From: Euryodendron excelsum | Lineage: Eukaryota; Streptophyta; Magnoliopsida; Ericales; Pentaphylacaceae | Direction: 5' to 3' | Assembly: GCA_033060915.1 (NCBI GenBank) | Contig: CM065389.1 | Span: forward strand, 12,650,501 to 12,714,500 | Length of the DNA: 64,000 nt | Part shown: piece after piece, positions 22,560 to 34,173 of the stretch | Layout of the letters: each line of letters opens with the position of its first letter | Position numbering within the stretch: position 1 is the first letter of the stretch | Notes under the pieces: model-generated | Seen by the model: the letters and a program-made list of their open reading frames with translations, nothing else | What the model was told of the DNA's origin: nothing | Databases searched by the model: none | Made by a program: the position numbers and the translations under genes

Positions 22560-23400
22560 GTTCATAAATCACAAGTACTCAAGTATCTCAGGATTAAAGT
22601 AGGCTTCCGTCGACGAAGTTTAGAATAGGATAACGTTGGAATAATCAAATTTCGAAAAAGGACCATGAATAATTTTATCTTCATTGATTTGGTTGAGGAC
22701 CTTGTCCTGCTTCCCATCTTCTTCCCCTCTATGCACGGCAGGTTAATTACTTCGAGCAGTGATTGTGATTGAAAGGGGGTTCGGAGGCCCCAAAACTTTG
22801 TCCATTGTTTACCGCATCTATATATATCAAGCATCACTTGTTGGAAATTCCAGCTCTTCTTGATTGTTGTGTAGTAAGAGTCCCATGTCAGTTGGCTGCA
22901 ACCTCGTTTTCTGAAAGCAATCATCATAGACAGTCGGAATTTAAGGCATTGAACGTTTATAAAAAAAAAAAAAAAAGAAACATTTCACAATTTGAGTGAT
23001 GTTAATTCATGCCATAATTCACTAAAAATCTCAATGGTGGATGAAGCGTCACAAGGTTTCTGCCTAAGGGAAAAGAAGAACAAAAACACTGCAAATGAAA
23101 GATGGGTAAAATTACGAGGGAGGGAACTGTTCAGACTTTGGAATTCGTTGAAATGTACAACCTTTAAACACTCTGCATAGGTACTTATTAATTATACCAG
23201 AAAACCCTTATACATCAAAAGGGAAGCTCGAGGTAAAGCTTACAACAGTATTGGGGCTATAGTAGAGTTCTTCTTAGCGGCCATTTTCAATGATGTGACA
23301 TATTTGACTAGCTATGCTATAACCAAACGAGAAGTATGGCAATAGGACACCCAAAGTCAAGTCTTTAGTATATATAGTACAGAAGTGTTGGATAACTTCA
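22560..23400 (+). repeat. dispersed repeat R1, copy C (longest)
   Basis: Adds downstream blocks absent in A and B: 'ggcattgaacgtttataaaa', 'catttcacaatttgag', 'cactaaaaatctcaatggtgg', 'aggtaaagc', 'agcggccattttcaatgatg' and 'aggacacccaaagtcaagtc'. It is useful as the reference for the interrupted copy at 32100-33740. Confidence 0.7.
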
Positions 23401-23422
23401 ATTATTTTAAGAATACATAATT

Positions 23423-23590
23423 AAAAAGATTGTGTTAATTAGCTGATTTTGTTATTTAACTATGTATGGTTCCTTTAAAAAGTATTGTGTTAATTAGCTG
23501 ATTTTGTTATTTAACTATATATGGTTCCTTTAAAAAGTATTGTGTTAATTAGCTGATTTTGTTATTTAACTATATATGGTTCCTTTAAAA
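23423..23590 (+). repeat. tandem repeat, 55 bp x 3
   Basis: Unit phrases 'tgtgttaattagctgatttt' start at 23431, 23486 and 23541, exactly 55 bp apart. Copies 2 and 3 are almost identical. Confidence 0.9.
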
Positions 23591-23599
23591 AGTAAAAAG

Positions 23600-24401
23600 T
23601 TTAATTCTAAAAGTTTGAATCCACTACTTGCAACTTACTCTATACCCTATTTCTGCCCCCTTTTTTTTTCTTTAAATGATGACCTTATGACAAGATACTC
23701 ATATTTTTCTAAAAAATTTTTTTTCACTACTTTGATTTTTTATTTGTCAATCATAAATACACTAATAGATAAAATGAAGTAGTTATCCTTAATCACTCTA
23801 TAATTTTAAGTTCTAATTATAGCCTGTACATTAAACTATTATTTCTTATAAAGGTTTCTTCACCAAAACTACTTGAACAAACTTAATTAATCATATTTTT
23901 TGTGATTGTGAAAGGTCGAGGGGTTTCTTGAATAGCTATTACTAATTAAGAAATACAGAAACATGTCAATTCAAGTTAAACCATCAAAATTCACTAGCTA
24001 ATGACCTTCCTATTAAAATTTTGATGCAAGGGGATTTTGTTTTTAATAAAATAAGAACAAAAGAGCTCTATAGACTATGATATATTAAGAACCGATATTT
24101 ACTTCTAAAAATAATCCTAACCTATCATGACAGGCTTAACTTAAGGAGGTTTGGTATTTTGTTTTTCTAAATATAAATATCATAAAACCATGTAAAAACC
24201 TAAAATTAGAATTATTATTTAATTTAATTCATATGTCAATATATGTTAGTTCAAGTACAACAATTAGAAATATACAATGATAGTACTACGTTATATAGCC
24301 TAAGAAACTTAATATGTTATATATATAACTTAGAAAATTGATGTATTAAAATTTAATAATTTATGAAAAAATAGATTATTTCTACAGATATTTTTTTTTC
24401 T
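23600..24401 (+). other. AT-rich intergenic, possibly the body of a Helitron
   Basis: No gene or long open frame. It ends at a Helitron-like 3' terminus (24402-24431). The 5' end of any such element is not identified. Confidence 0.35.
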
Positions 24402-24431
24402 CGTGCATTGCACGCACGGGTCAATTGCTAG
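24402..24431 (+). mobile_element. Helitron-like 3' terminus
   Basis: A short GC hairpin (CGTGC-att-GCACG, continuing CACGGG) is followed 10-15 bases later by CTAG at 24428-24431 and then T. Hairpin plus CTRR with T after it is the hallmark of Helitron 3' ends. No 5' TC end or Rep/helicase coding sequence is seen. Confidence 0.5.
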
Positions 24432-24689
24432 TTTTGAACAATTGAAGTTTCTGTCAGTTTATGCAGGGCAACACATAACTGCGGAAACCAATTGAACTAA
24501 ACATACTCGTTTTGCGCAAAAACTCCGTATGAATATTTTCTACACATTATTCACACAAGTACCCCCTAAGAGCTATTGACTTCAAAGCTAGCAGTTAGAG
24601 GAATGATGAAAATGCCTGGAAAAATGAATATCCCTTAGTCATGATCCGGACAAATGCAGATTTTTCCACAAATTGAAAATGTATGAAGC

Positions 24690-24960
24690 CTCTTTTGACA
24701 AACTACAAGTAGCACATTCAGCATTATTTGTTGGAAATTCCAAGTCTTTCCAGTTGGCATGTAGCTAGTAGTTAAGACTAGTCGATGTCTGCTGTTGGCA
24801 AAAGTGGTTGAAAGCCTGAAAGCAAATGAATGAAAAACATTGAAGGCATTGCATAATTATGAAAAACATTTTGCAATTGATTCAAGTTAAAAAGAAAAAC
24901 AAAAGTACGAACCACAGACTCTAGGAAGTCATTCAAACTACGGGAACTCATTCAAAGGAT
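24690..24960 (+). repeat. R1-related fragment D1
   Basis: Diverged R1 blocks: 'ttgttggaaattccaagtc', 'attgaaggcattgca', 'gaaaaacattttgcaattga'. It is more decayed than A-C. Confidence 0.45.
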
Positions 24961-25144
24961 CTGACATGCAAATCAAAAGTCAGTAAAATAATGAGGGAAT
25001 TACTGATGTTGGAATTTCTTACCCGTTGGATGGTTATATCCATCTCCTCCATGCTGATCTGAGATCTTTTAATCATTGACAAAACTGAACCTAATACTTC
25101 ATAGGTGAGAGTATTCAAACAAGAACTTGGAACTAGATACATGA

Positions 25145-25300
25145 GAATTAATTTTCACCCGACTAAATATTTCTCCAAGCGTCGGGTAGTCCACTGGGTC
25201 GAAGTTTTTTTCTATTGGATTTTGTATCTTTAAGTACCTCTCCATGACCTTCAAGGTCTTCAGTACCCCTCCATCCATGAGAGGCTAGTACTGCACGGTG
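25145..25300 (+). promoter_or_regulatory. relic resembling the receptor-kinase promoter
   Basis: The blocks 'tctccaagcg..gg.agtcca', a T-rich stretch, 'acctctccatga.ct.caag' and 'acccctccatc' occur in the same order as directly upstream of the receptor-kinase start (35495-35635). Here no leucine-rich-repeat reading frame follows; the sequence turns into AT-rich DNA. It is best read as the decayed remains of a duplicated receptor-kinase promoter. Confidence 0.5.
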
Positions 25301-25489
25301 AAAAAAAAATTAATAGGTATGTAGCATCTATATTTTTATGGTACTATTTTAGTTATAATTTTTTACCTTCCATATAGTGGTGGATCTAAGCCTGTAATAC
25401 TATAGTCTTAATGACTGGAGTTGGTACTACCTTACCATCAAAAATTTGTCCTCACTTGGCAATGTACTGATATCATTTCACACTGAATA

Positions 25490-25710
25490 ACAATTATCAC
25501 TTTGTTTTGGAACGGGTTTCCAAATTTTAAGGCATTGAACGTTTATAAATAAATAACAAAAGCATTTCACAATTTGAGGGATGTTAAGTGGTGGATGAAG
25601 TGTCACAAGTCTCTATCTGATAAAAGAAAAAGAACAAAAACAGTATGCAAATCAAAGGTTAGAAAAATTACAAGGGAAGTGCTCAGACTTTGAAATTCAT
25701 ATTGGAAAAA
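25490..25710 (+). repeat. R1-related fragment D2
   Basis: Carries 'ggcattgaacgtttataaat', 'catttcacaatttgaggg' and 'tggtggatgaagtgtcacaa', the downstream blocks of R1 as in copy C. Confidence 0.6.
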
Positions 25711-26039
25711 CTGAGTTTTTTGTGAACTTTGAGCCATAATATTTGTGTCACAAGTTGCAATCTAATTGTTCTAATATTTTGCAAGCTAGTATTATAGTAT
25801 TCTGCAAATTTGTATGCTTCTTTTCTGTAAGTTTACTTACTGTTTTTGAATTACGGTAACACTTATACACACAGCGGATAACAATCTTAAGACAAAAACC
25901 TGTTTTCGTTTACTGTTTATGAGTTTCTGCGACATTTTATGTGGGTTTTTTTTTTCATTATTGGATTGGGGCCTTACCTTTTTTTTTTTTTTTTTATAAT
26001 GTAAGAATTATATAGGACTTAAATTATAATATATAGGGT

Positions 26040-26690
26040 TTTTCAAATTTTAGGATCTTCAAAAATTGTGAGCCCCATGCTGATGCGGATCGCATAGCCG
26101 AAAATTACTTGGAGACGCGGCGGCGGCGAAATACCCGCGCCGGTGGTCAGTAAACTTCAATTGGGCATAACTTTTGATCCGTAGCTCAGTTTTTCTATTA
26201 TAATATATTTTCGAGGAGCTAGCAACAACCCGGAGAAAGGGGAAAATATGAAATGATTTTCCGGCCTACAAAAATGAGGAAAAACGCTTCTAAGTGTAGT
26301 TTTCGGCCTGTTTTGTGTTTTGGGCTTACTTTGTTTTGGGATTTTGTCTTTTTTTTTAATTAACCCGGTTTGTTCCGAGCCCTAGGGTTTCATGTCGCAT
26401 ATTTAGAGTCGTGTTAAGACATTTTTCAGCAGTTTTGAAGTTTAATAAAATTTGTGCTTAAAAATTGCACTTTTCCAATTGTTCGGTATTCTTGCGAATC
26501 AATGAATGCTTGATGCTTTTGAACCTGTGATTCGTGATGATTTTATGGGTTGAAAGAAGGGTTTTAATCCAGCATTCGTGGTGAATCAACGAATTGAAGT
26601 TGAGTTTCTTGTTCTATAAAGTTCCGCTGCATCACATGCGAATGCTCACTTTATGTTAGAGACGGCAATGGTAACGTTGGAACCTTCAAG
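26040..26690 (+). repeat. probable LTR fragment, unclassified
   Basis: A GC-richer block ('gacgcggcggcggcgaaat') leads into sequence such as 'cataacttttgatccgtagc', 'ccctagggtttc' and, at its end, 'aagttccgctgcat', phrases often seen in the LTRs of plant retrotransposons. The ends and target duplications are not clear. There is no coding content. Confidence 0.35.
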
Positions 26691-26714
26691 AAGTCAATGC
26701 TCTCACCGTTAACA

Positions 26715-26960
26715 TTCAGGACCCTTAAAGTCAATTCTCTGTGTGGCATTTAGTTACGATTTTCTTCCCCCCTAGGCACGACAGGTTAACGTTCAGAAGT
26801 GATTGAAAGGGTTCGGAGGGCCCAAAACTTTGTCTATTGTTCACCCACCATCTAGCATCCACTTGTTGGAAATTCCAGTTTCTTCCCGATTGAGGTGTAG
26901 CAAGAGTACATGGCAACCGGCTGCAACCACATTTCTGAAGCAATTATTATTGAAAAATCT
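26715..26960 (+). repeat. dispersed repeat R1, copy E (5' blocks only)
   Basis: Shows 'ggcatttagttacgatttt', 'caggttaacgttcagaagtg', 'aaaactttgtctattgtt' and 'ggctgcaaccac', then leaves the R1 consensus. Confidence 0.65.
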
Positions 26961-29743
26961 TTGAGCCACAATAAATGTGGAACCTACACATCTTTTGAAG
27001 TGGTTCATGCTGCAATGAATTAACCTACATGAACTAATTAAGATCATATAAACATTTGTTCAAAACCATGGGGGAGCGAATGAGAAATCGGTTCTAAAGT
27101 GTCCAAGATGAACATGTTTATAGTTGGGTAAAATGTCTTGCGATGACCCATATTAGCATATGCCGAGTTCCACGTCGAAAGTTGACATAGAAAATCTTCA
27201 ATATATTAGTAGGAGTAATGAACGCAAATAACACCTTCACAGTTAGCTTTATTTAGGTGAGTTTCGGTGGTCATTACATGTCTTGTTTCACATTCATGGC
27301 TTATGAAACTTTTATTGGGTTTATAACTTCTTTAATTGAAGTTGGTTTCGGGCCGAAGGGATACCCAACCATGGGCTCCAAGAGATATGCATGGTTAAGT
27401 GGAGTCATGTCTAAGCTAAACTAGAACCGATCCCACCTTGATTGCTTTCAAATTTTACTGATTATTTTATGGAATTGAACCGAATTGGTTCGGGTAAAGA
27501 TCAAATTGGGTCGGTTTGGCCCTTCGGGTCCAGTTAAAAGAGTTACAGCATGAATCTTAGTGGTGGGTCATGGAATTTGGACAGTCATGAATGATGAGTA
27601 TGAATCTTAGTGGTGGGTGATGGGATTTGGACAGTCATGTATGATGAGTGATGGTGGGTTTCAATAACAACGATAGCATTTTAGGAGAGAAAGGTATTTG
27701 AAGCAATTGGCAGAAATTCAAACTAATTTACCTTTGAAACCAAACCCAACCCACGCATCAAATTTGAACTAATTATTTGCTATTTGAAATTGCTTAAATC
27801 GTCATCAAGGGTTGCAACAGGGACTAGGGTGGTGATCATCTTCATCAGCCGCCATTTTTACATCATATATAATATGAGATTGACTTATATATATATATAC
27901 TCATATAGATACAAAGATTTGTTTGTATGCATTAAATTTAATTTTCTCTCTACGTAAGCTCAGAAATTCAGCTTATAGTTTAACTGATTTTCTGGTTTAA
28001 TACACCTTTTCTTTTGTCTTCAAAATGGTTTAGTTTCTATTAGAGAGAAGGTAGAGAAAAAAAAAGAAAATACAGAGAGAAGAGCTTACAGCCGGACTAT
28101 CAAGGATAAAAATAAGTGTGAATAAAATATCTTCACTCAACCGAGGGGTAAAATGATAAAATTGTTCTAATTGTTAACGTCGTTAAGGTAATAAGTCTGA
28201 CAAGGAAAGTTAGTACGACTTCAAAAACTATGGGAGTATTATCTGTTATTGTCAGATGCCTCAGGAGAGGTCGTTGTAATTTACCCTAATATTTCTAACA
28301 CTACTTTCAACAGTGGAAGGATATTTATTAGAGAACTATATATACCATTATATCATTGCAAAGACTTGTGGCCATGCATGAGCTCAACTCTTTAAGAGAT
28401 CGATTTGTTATATAAACAAATCAAATTTGAACACATTTTAAAGTTTATTAACTTTTTGACCTCAGTTCAAATTCGACTCAATAAGTTTATATGCATTAAA
28501 AAAAAATTAAGCAATTCGAGCACTGCTTGATTAAAGCTCATTTAAAATTAACTCGAAAATTAAACAAATCAAGCTTGAATATATTTTGAAACTCGTTAAG
28601 GTTTTCAAACCAAGCTAAAATAATCTACTACTCAATTCGGCTTGCCTTGTTTACAATCTTAATTTTTTTTTATTTTTGCCGAGAGTTTACAATCCTAATT
28701 AATGCCACTATGGAGTTGCGTTCATAGTAGATCAATCTTTTTCTTCTACTCCATTTTCCTTGCTTCATTTCACATTACTAAGTTTAGATTACCCTTAACG
28801 AGCTTGCTGCCAAACACATTCTTGTAGTTGCCATGGCTGACTGCAGTTCTTTTTGTCTCACATTTGTTGGAATTAACCTATTAAACCTCCGCTCCAGTCT
28901 ACAAAATCAATTGCCACACTGGTCCAAGAGAAATTGCTGGAAGTGAGGAATGGGAGAGAGGCAAGAGACTCAAAACTACTGCTGAGAAGCAAACTAACAT
29001 TGGGAAGTGTATCTCCCATGAACCAAGTTAGGTTTTCCACATAAGGGGATTTGTCAGACAGTGTGGTGATAGTGTGTGCAGCCTCTGTTACCCTTGTTCA
29101 AAAGCGTGTTGTACAATTATTGTAGTTGCGACAAGTCGCTCAATTTGAGTAACTCTCAAGTTTAGGTTGGGAAAATTTTCATTTCAAAAAAAAAAAAAAG
29201 GTGGTCCGTAATTATTTAAGTTGATTTTTTGATTCATTGTATTTATTATTTTTTGAACGAACTACAGTTCACTATAATTACTTGGATCATGTATTTTATA
29301 ATGTTTGTATGTGAAAAAGTATGTGATAGTTTGATTTTCACAAACACAATAAGTTATTGCTCCTCTTATTGAAATCATCTATACATTAATCTCCTACTTC
29401 GGACTCAAAAAAAAAAAAAAAAGTCTCCTTCATTACTATTATTATTCCATAGAAATAAGTAAAACAACTGTGTAAAATAAATTTCTAACATATAGCTTAG
29501 GGCACAATTAAGCATGCAATGTGGGGTTCTGCAAAGTGTGAAGCCTACACTTTTCAACTCTTTCCCTATATACTCAACTTATGCCTTAAAGTACATATTA
29601 GCATTTGCCTATTAATATTTTATATAATTTAAATATAAATGGATAGATGAATGCACAATTAAATTGCATAAAAATACAAATATAACAAGAATGTTATATT
29701 TATTTCATATCTAAACTCACTACTAAAAAAATAACTGACTTAA
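26961..29743 (+). other. intergenic, no gene seen
   Basis: AT-rich DNA. It includes a 50 bp x 2 tandem repeat (27550-27650), a (TA)n run at 27886-27899, and A runs near 29189 and 29407. 27780-27860 ends in 'cagccgccatttttacatca', an echo of the last R1 block. No splice-linked coding segments are apparent. Confidence 0.4.
27550..27650 (+). repeat. tandem repeat, 50 bp x 2
   Basis: 'atgaatcttagtggtgggt' followed by 'atggaatttggacagtcatg' occurs at 27551 and 27601 with a few substitutions. Confidence 0.85.
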
Positions 29744-29868
29744 ACTAGACAAAAACTCCCATACATCCTACCGTTGTAAAACTAGTAATTTAGAAATTTT
29801 ATAAGTCACAAAAATTCTAAGATGAGAGATATTTTGTGTTACTTGAAGTTGAAAGAATTAAGTGAGAA
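29744..29868 (+). repeat. dispersed repeat R2, copy 1
   Basis: Shares 'actagacaaaaactccc', 'gtaaaactagtaattta', 'aaaattctaagat' and 'acttgaagttgaaagaatta' with 34174-34702. It is uninterrupted here, so it serves as the empty-site comparison for the gene fragment at 34252-34587. Confidence 0.8.
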
Positions 29869-32095
29869 GATGCCTTTCAGTATGCCTATGTTGACTATGG
29901 TTATGATGAATGAAGAACATCTAGGCAACAAATTGAAAATAATAGTACTTTTATACAACTTGAAAATTCGTACAAAATTTATATCCAGAATAATATGGTT
30001 AAATGAGAGTATCACACTTGAAAATCAAACACCTATCATAATGGCTTTTAATTACAAAAAATTACTTTAAAAAATGCTCATCTGGCGTGGCACAAATTTA
30101 TCTTTAATATTTGAATATTCAAATTTCAGGACTTACAAAAAATTTGTCAAAAATAAAAAAATCAGATGAGCTGTGGGAACCAAAATAATTTGCTCCAGTA
30201 ATGTAGGAAAAATCTCCGAAATCAAATTCTAATACCTACAGAGAAAGTTATCCAAAATTTAATTTTTTCTGAAATGAAAAAAATCACCTAATTGACGGTC
30301 TAAACAAAGGAAGTCTGTCCAATTATAAAGAATCCATTGTAAACTATAGATCTTGACCTTTATTTCGCACAATTAAGTCCGCCATTTTTCCAATCAGACC
30401 ATTAAGTTTTGCAGGACTCCAAACTCAGAGCTATTGATATCCTCTATTGCCTTTTCCCAATTTTCCCCTTGTGAAGTCTACTTGTTCCATGAATTGCATT
30501 GCCCAGCATGGTGCATCACTCATGCAAACTAAGATTTTAGGTTTTGATGATATCCCCTAGAACCCTTTTTTTCTTTTCTTTTTTTTTTTGTCCCTTTTGG
30601 GAGGTAGACTAGAGTACCTTGTAATTGCTAATTTGCCACCGGTAAAGGTCAAAATTATTCGCTACAGGCACTCTGGTGTGGTTTTCTTTTTTCTTTTTTT
30701 TTTTTTAGAGAATTTGATGTCAGAATGTAGCTGTTTAAGTACGTGAACAAGCTTAAACTTTGGGGTAATCTGCATAAATTGATTGAGCTTGAAGCAGCCT
30801 TCAATGAAAGTTACAAATTTACAAATTTTTATTACAGCAATAAGACCTCAGAAAAAGCGTGAGTCTCTATCGGCAAGTTTGTTTAGTTAAATTCTAATGA
30901 AGTTTGAAGTATCAGATAAGATTTAAGGAGAATCCTTCTCGATCGGAATCTGCTCAATGGTGTGACCCCATGAATTTGGACATATATATATATATATATT
31001 TCGGTTGGTGGCCTCATTATGTTCCCCCTGGAAAAAAACTAGACCACCAAAAGCACGAGAAATGGTGACCCCAGGATCCCAATGTAACACAACCTGACCA
31101 AGCACAACTGTAGGTTTGAATAATCGCATGAGCCAAAGATAGCATTGGAATTAAATTCTTGGCGACAAAGTTTAGCTTGCAGAAACTAATTGCAACGAGC
31201 AAGCATTTACCATGGAGGATCAGATCATATCTCATTTCATTAATTGCCAAACAAATATTCCAATTAGTTTGTGACCAGCTAGGAAGAAGACCAAACAAAT
31301 AATACATTCATGGATTTAGTATAAGATGGGCGTTTAGTTTATCAAAAGGAGGGGCGTAGCATCAAACTTTGCTTAGATATTCAACAATTTATGTTGATTT
31401 CTTTTCAAAACATTTTGGTAGTTGGTGATTAATGCAATTGAAAATTTTGGTGTTGGGTCGTGATCCTGTATCTGTTTTGATAAGGAAACATACTGGGGAG
31501 GGAGTGAATGAGTTGGTTCTGATCCTCTTGCATTTACATTTTATTGGGTATAATTTCTGAACATCATGTGGTTCGATGCGAAACACCTCCTTGAAAATTA
31601 CAAATTAGTTACCAACATTTGTGCCACAATAGTTCACACATCATCAACAAGAAGATTCTATGTAATTCAGTTGCATCCCATTAGTTACTCTAGTGACTCG
31701 GTTATTGAGCCCTTAGATCCTGGCGGTGTATTTACATTATATTGAGTTTGATGCCATGTTATGATTACTTGACTTTCTTCAATATTTGAGTACCCAGTCT
31801 AATTGTTTTCATATAATGTGGTTATTCTTCTTCTCTTGTGGGGGTTTTTTTTTTTTATTTCCTTTAGAATGGAGCTTCTTGTGAGCTTTTTTTTTATCTC
31901 ATTTAGATTGAGGTCTATTACTTTTTCTCTTGTGTGGTTTTTTTTTATTTAGATTGGGACTTTATACATATATATATATATTAAAACTATACGAAACTTT
32001 AATTATAATTTATAAGATTTAAAAAAATTAAAAACTTTAAAAAATTAAGAGCCTAAAGCGACTATTTTGTTTTGCTTTACTTATCAGCTGGCCCT
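29869..32095 (+). other. intergenic, no gene seen
   Basis: AT-rich DNA with T-rich runs (30567-30595, 30685-30705) and (TA)n at 30981-31000 and 31970-31980. Minus-strand open frames at 30923-31307 show no recognisable motif. Confidence 0.4.
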
Positions 32096-32099
32096 TGCT

Positions 32100-32369
32100 G
32101 ACCACAGGACCCCAAAGTCCAGTCTAGGTGCGGTATTTAGCTACGATTTTCTTACCCTCTGAGCACGGCATGTTAATGTTGGGAAGTGATTGAAAGGGTT
32201 AGGAGGCCCCAAAACTTTGTCCATTGTCAGTTGGAAATTCCAGCTCTTCCTAATCGTCGTTTGGTAAGAGTCCATGTCAGTTGGCTGCAGCCACACTTCT
32301 AAAAGCAATTATCATGGACTGCGGGAATTTAAGGCATTGAATGTTTATAAAAAAATACATTTCACAATT
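32100..32369 (+). repeat. dispersed repeat R1, copy F, left half
   Basis: Starts at 'ccacaggaccccaaagtc' and runs through 'ttagctacgattttcttacc', 'aaaactttgtccattg' and 'ggcattgaatgtttataaaa' to 'catttcacaatt', where a 1.1 kb insertion breaks it. The right half resumes at 33463. Confidence 0.75.
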
Positions 32370-32984
32370 ATACACTGCTAAAAATCGGAGTATTTGCCAA
32401 CACTAAGCCGTGGCAAAAAGTTTTGTGCGGCTTGGAGTCGGTCACAAAAGGCATGGTCGGAAATACTTTTTGCAACAATGTACAGGACTGCCCTGGAGTT
32501 TTTGTGCTGGGAAGAGAATTGTCGAAAAAACATCAATGAGCATGCACACTTGCCATGAGAAAGAGCCATCGCTAATAGGTATTCATTAGTGACAACTTTT
32601 CAAGTATTTGCAATTAGTGGCGGAGTCAGAAAAATCAGGGGCAAGAATTAACTGCAATAGGTCACTTAATTTTCTCATATGTTATATTCAAACTTATTAT
32701 TTAATATATAAATGGCCTTTAAAGAAAACTAATCATTTAGGGAGTTAAATTGATAAATATTGATAAAATTGAACATAAAAGTAGAACTTCTAAATTTTTG
32801 TGAGGACATTTATAAATTTTTAAAGGGCAAATTGAAAAATATTCATAGAATTGTGGGTAAAAATAGCACTTTTAAGAAATTTGAGGGGTACATTATTAAA
32901 ATTTTAGATGAAAAATTGAAAATACTTTTACAGTTGTAGATAAAGGTTAGAACTTTTAAAATTTTGAGTGGGCCATTTCTAAAT

Positions 32985-33025
<41 letters not shown>

Positions 33026-33462
33026 GTCAAATTGAATAATATTTTTAAAAATTTTAGTAAAATCATAATTGCTAAAAGTAAATATTTGCCACGGCTGTCA
33101 AGACGTGGCAACTAATTTTGCCCCTGGTGACAATTTTTTGCAAGGGGAAGTAGCGGTGGCAAATACTAATTTTATTTTGTATTTTCTTGTTTTTTACTAT
33201 TTATTGATATTTCTTGTATACATAAATAACAAAATAATTGCATAGATAAAACTAGATTTTTAATCACCATACAATTCATTTCTAACGAATAAATTTAATG
33301 CAAATTATGCAAAATATGATTTTTATATTTACTAAAGTTTAAATCTAAAGCAACAAATTTGTTAAAAAAATATATACACGTCACGATCCAATGTCCATAC
33401 GATCCAAAATACATAGAAAAGAAAAAGGACACTCCATAAATTCAGATGGCCAAAGACGTCCT
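32370..33462. mobile_element. insertion in R1 copy F, CACTA-like non-autonomous element
   Basis: The insert is bordered by 'acaatt' on both sides (32364-32369 and 33463-33468), as expected of a target duplication. It begins near CACTGCTAAAAATCGG and has 'gccgtggcaaa' repeats near the left end (32395-32410), mirrored by 'ggcaaat' and 'gccacggctg' blocks near 33083-33165. CACTA-family elements typically start CACTR and carry such subterminal repeats, but their duplications are 3 bp, so the family is uncertain. It contains a 30-base G run and no coding sequence. Confidence 0.5.
32984..33024 (+). repeat. T11-G30 homopolymer tract
   Basis: Eleven T followed by thirty G. On this strand it could form a stacked G-quadruplex. 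Such a long G run is very rare in plant DNA and its exact length is likely unreliable in any assembly. Confidence 0.95.
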
Positions 33463-33740
33463 ACAATTTGAGAGATGTTAATACATGCCGTAATTCACTA
33501 AAAATTTCAATGGTGGAAGAAGCATCACGAGTTTCTGCCTGCCTGATAAAGAAAAAAGAACAAAAACATTGTGCAAATCAAATGTCAGTTAAGACTGTGA
33601 GGGAACTTCATGCTAATACTTTGGAATTCAATGAAATGTACAAACTTAAACACTGCGTGAAATATATGACAACCGGGCTTGCTACACAACCGGGCTAGCT
33701 ATTCTTAGCAGTCATTTTCAACGACGTGAAATATATGACT
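33463..33740 (+). repeat. dispersed repeat R1, copy F, right half
   Basis: Resumes with 'acaatttgagagatgttaat', 'cactaaaaatttcaatggtg' and 'agcagtcattttcaacgacg', matching copy C block by block. Confidence 0.75.
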
Positions 33741-34173
33741 AGCTAGCTATAGTTAGAACATGGGTGTTGACATCAGTTTTTTTGTTTTTTTTTGTTTGAA
33801 CAGCAAAATTATATTTATAGGAAAAGAGGGTACAAGGAAGAAACCAAAACTACACATGCAGAAGCATGACAGGAAAGAAAACTATCAACCTAGAGCTGAA
33901 GAGCAAAATAAAGAAGTGAGCCGGCAAGAAGCCAGCACACATCAATTACAGAAACTTTGACTGATTCCATCAAGCCAATGTAACGAAAAAATCTGACCTG
34001 CCTGCTCCATATTTCATTCCTATGCAAGATGGATCATGAGGAAATTCTGCCCTCCATCGGAAGACAATCAATTCAGCTTTAGTTATAGGATGGCAACAGG
34101 ACACCCAAAGTCAAGTCTTTAGTTATAGGACAGAAGTGATTGATTTAGACTTCCTTCTCCTTTATATACAAAA
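33741..34173 (+). other. intergenic, repeat-derived
   Basis: Contains T/G-rich sequence (33775-33800) and 34088-34140, which matches the final block of R1 copy C ('aggacacccaaagtcaagtc'). No gene. Confidence 0.4.

Noticed and set aside
22562..22927. 121-codon minus-strand frame
   Set aside because: It lies in R1 copy C; other R1 copies do not keep the frame, so it is chance.
31017..31307. 96-codon minus-strand frame resembling reverse-transcriptase-derived protein
   Set aside because: No catalytic or zinc-binding motif; similarity is only in general composition.
33750..34085. Possible LINE or retropseudogene end ('acagcaaaattatatttatagg...')
   Set aside because: No reverse-transcriptase motif, poly(A) or duplication; the evidence was too thin to list as an element.
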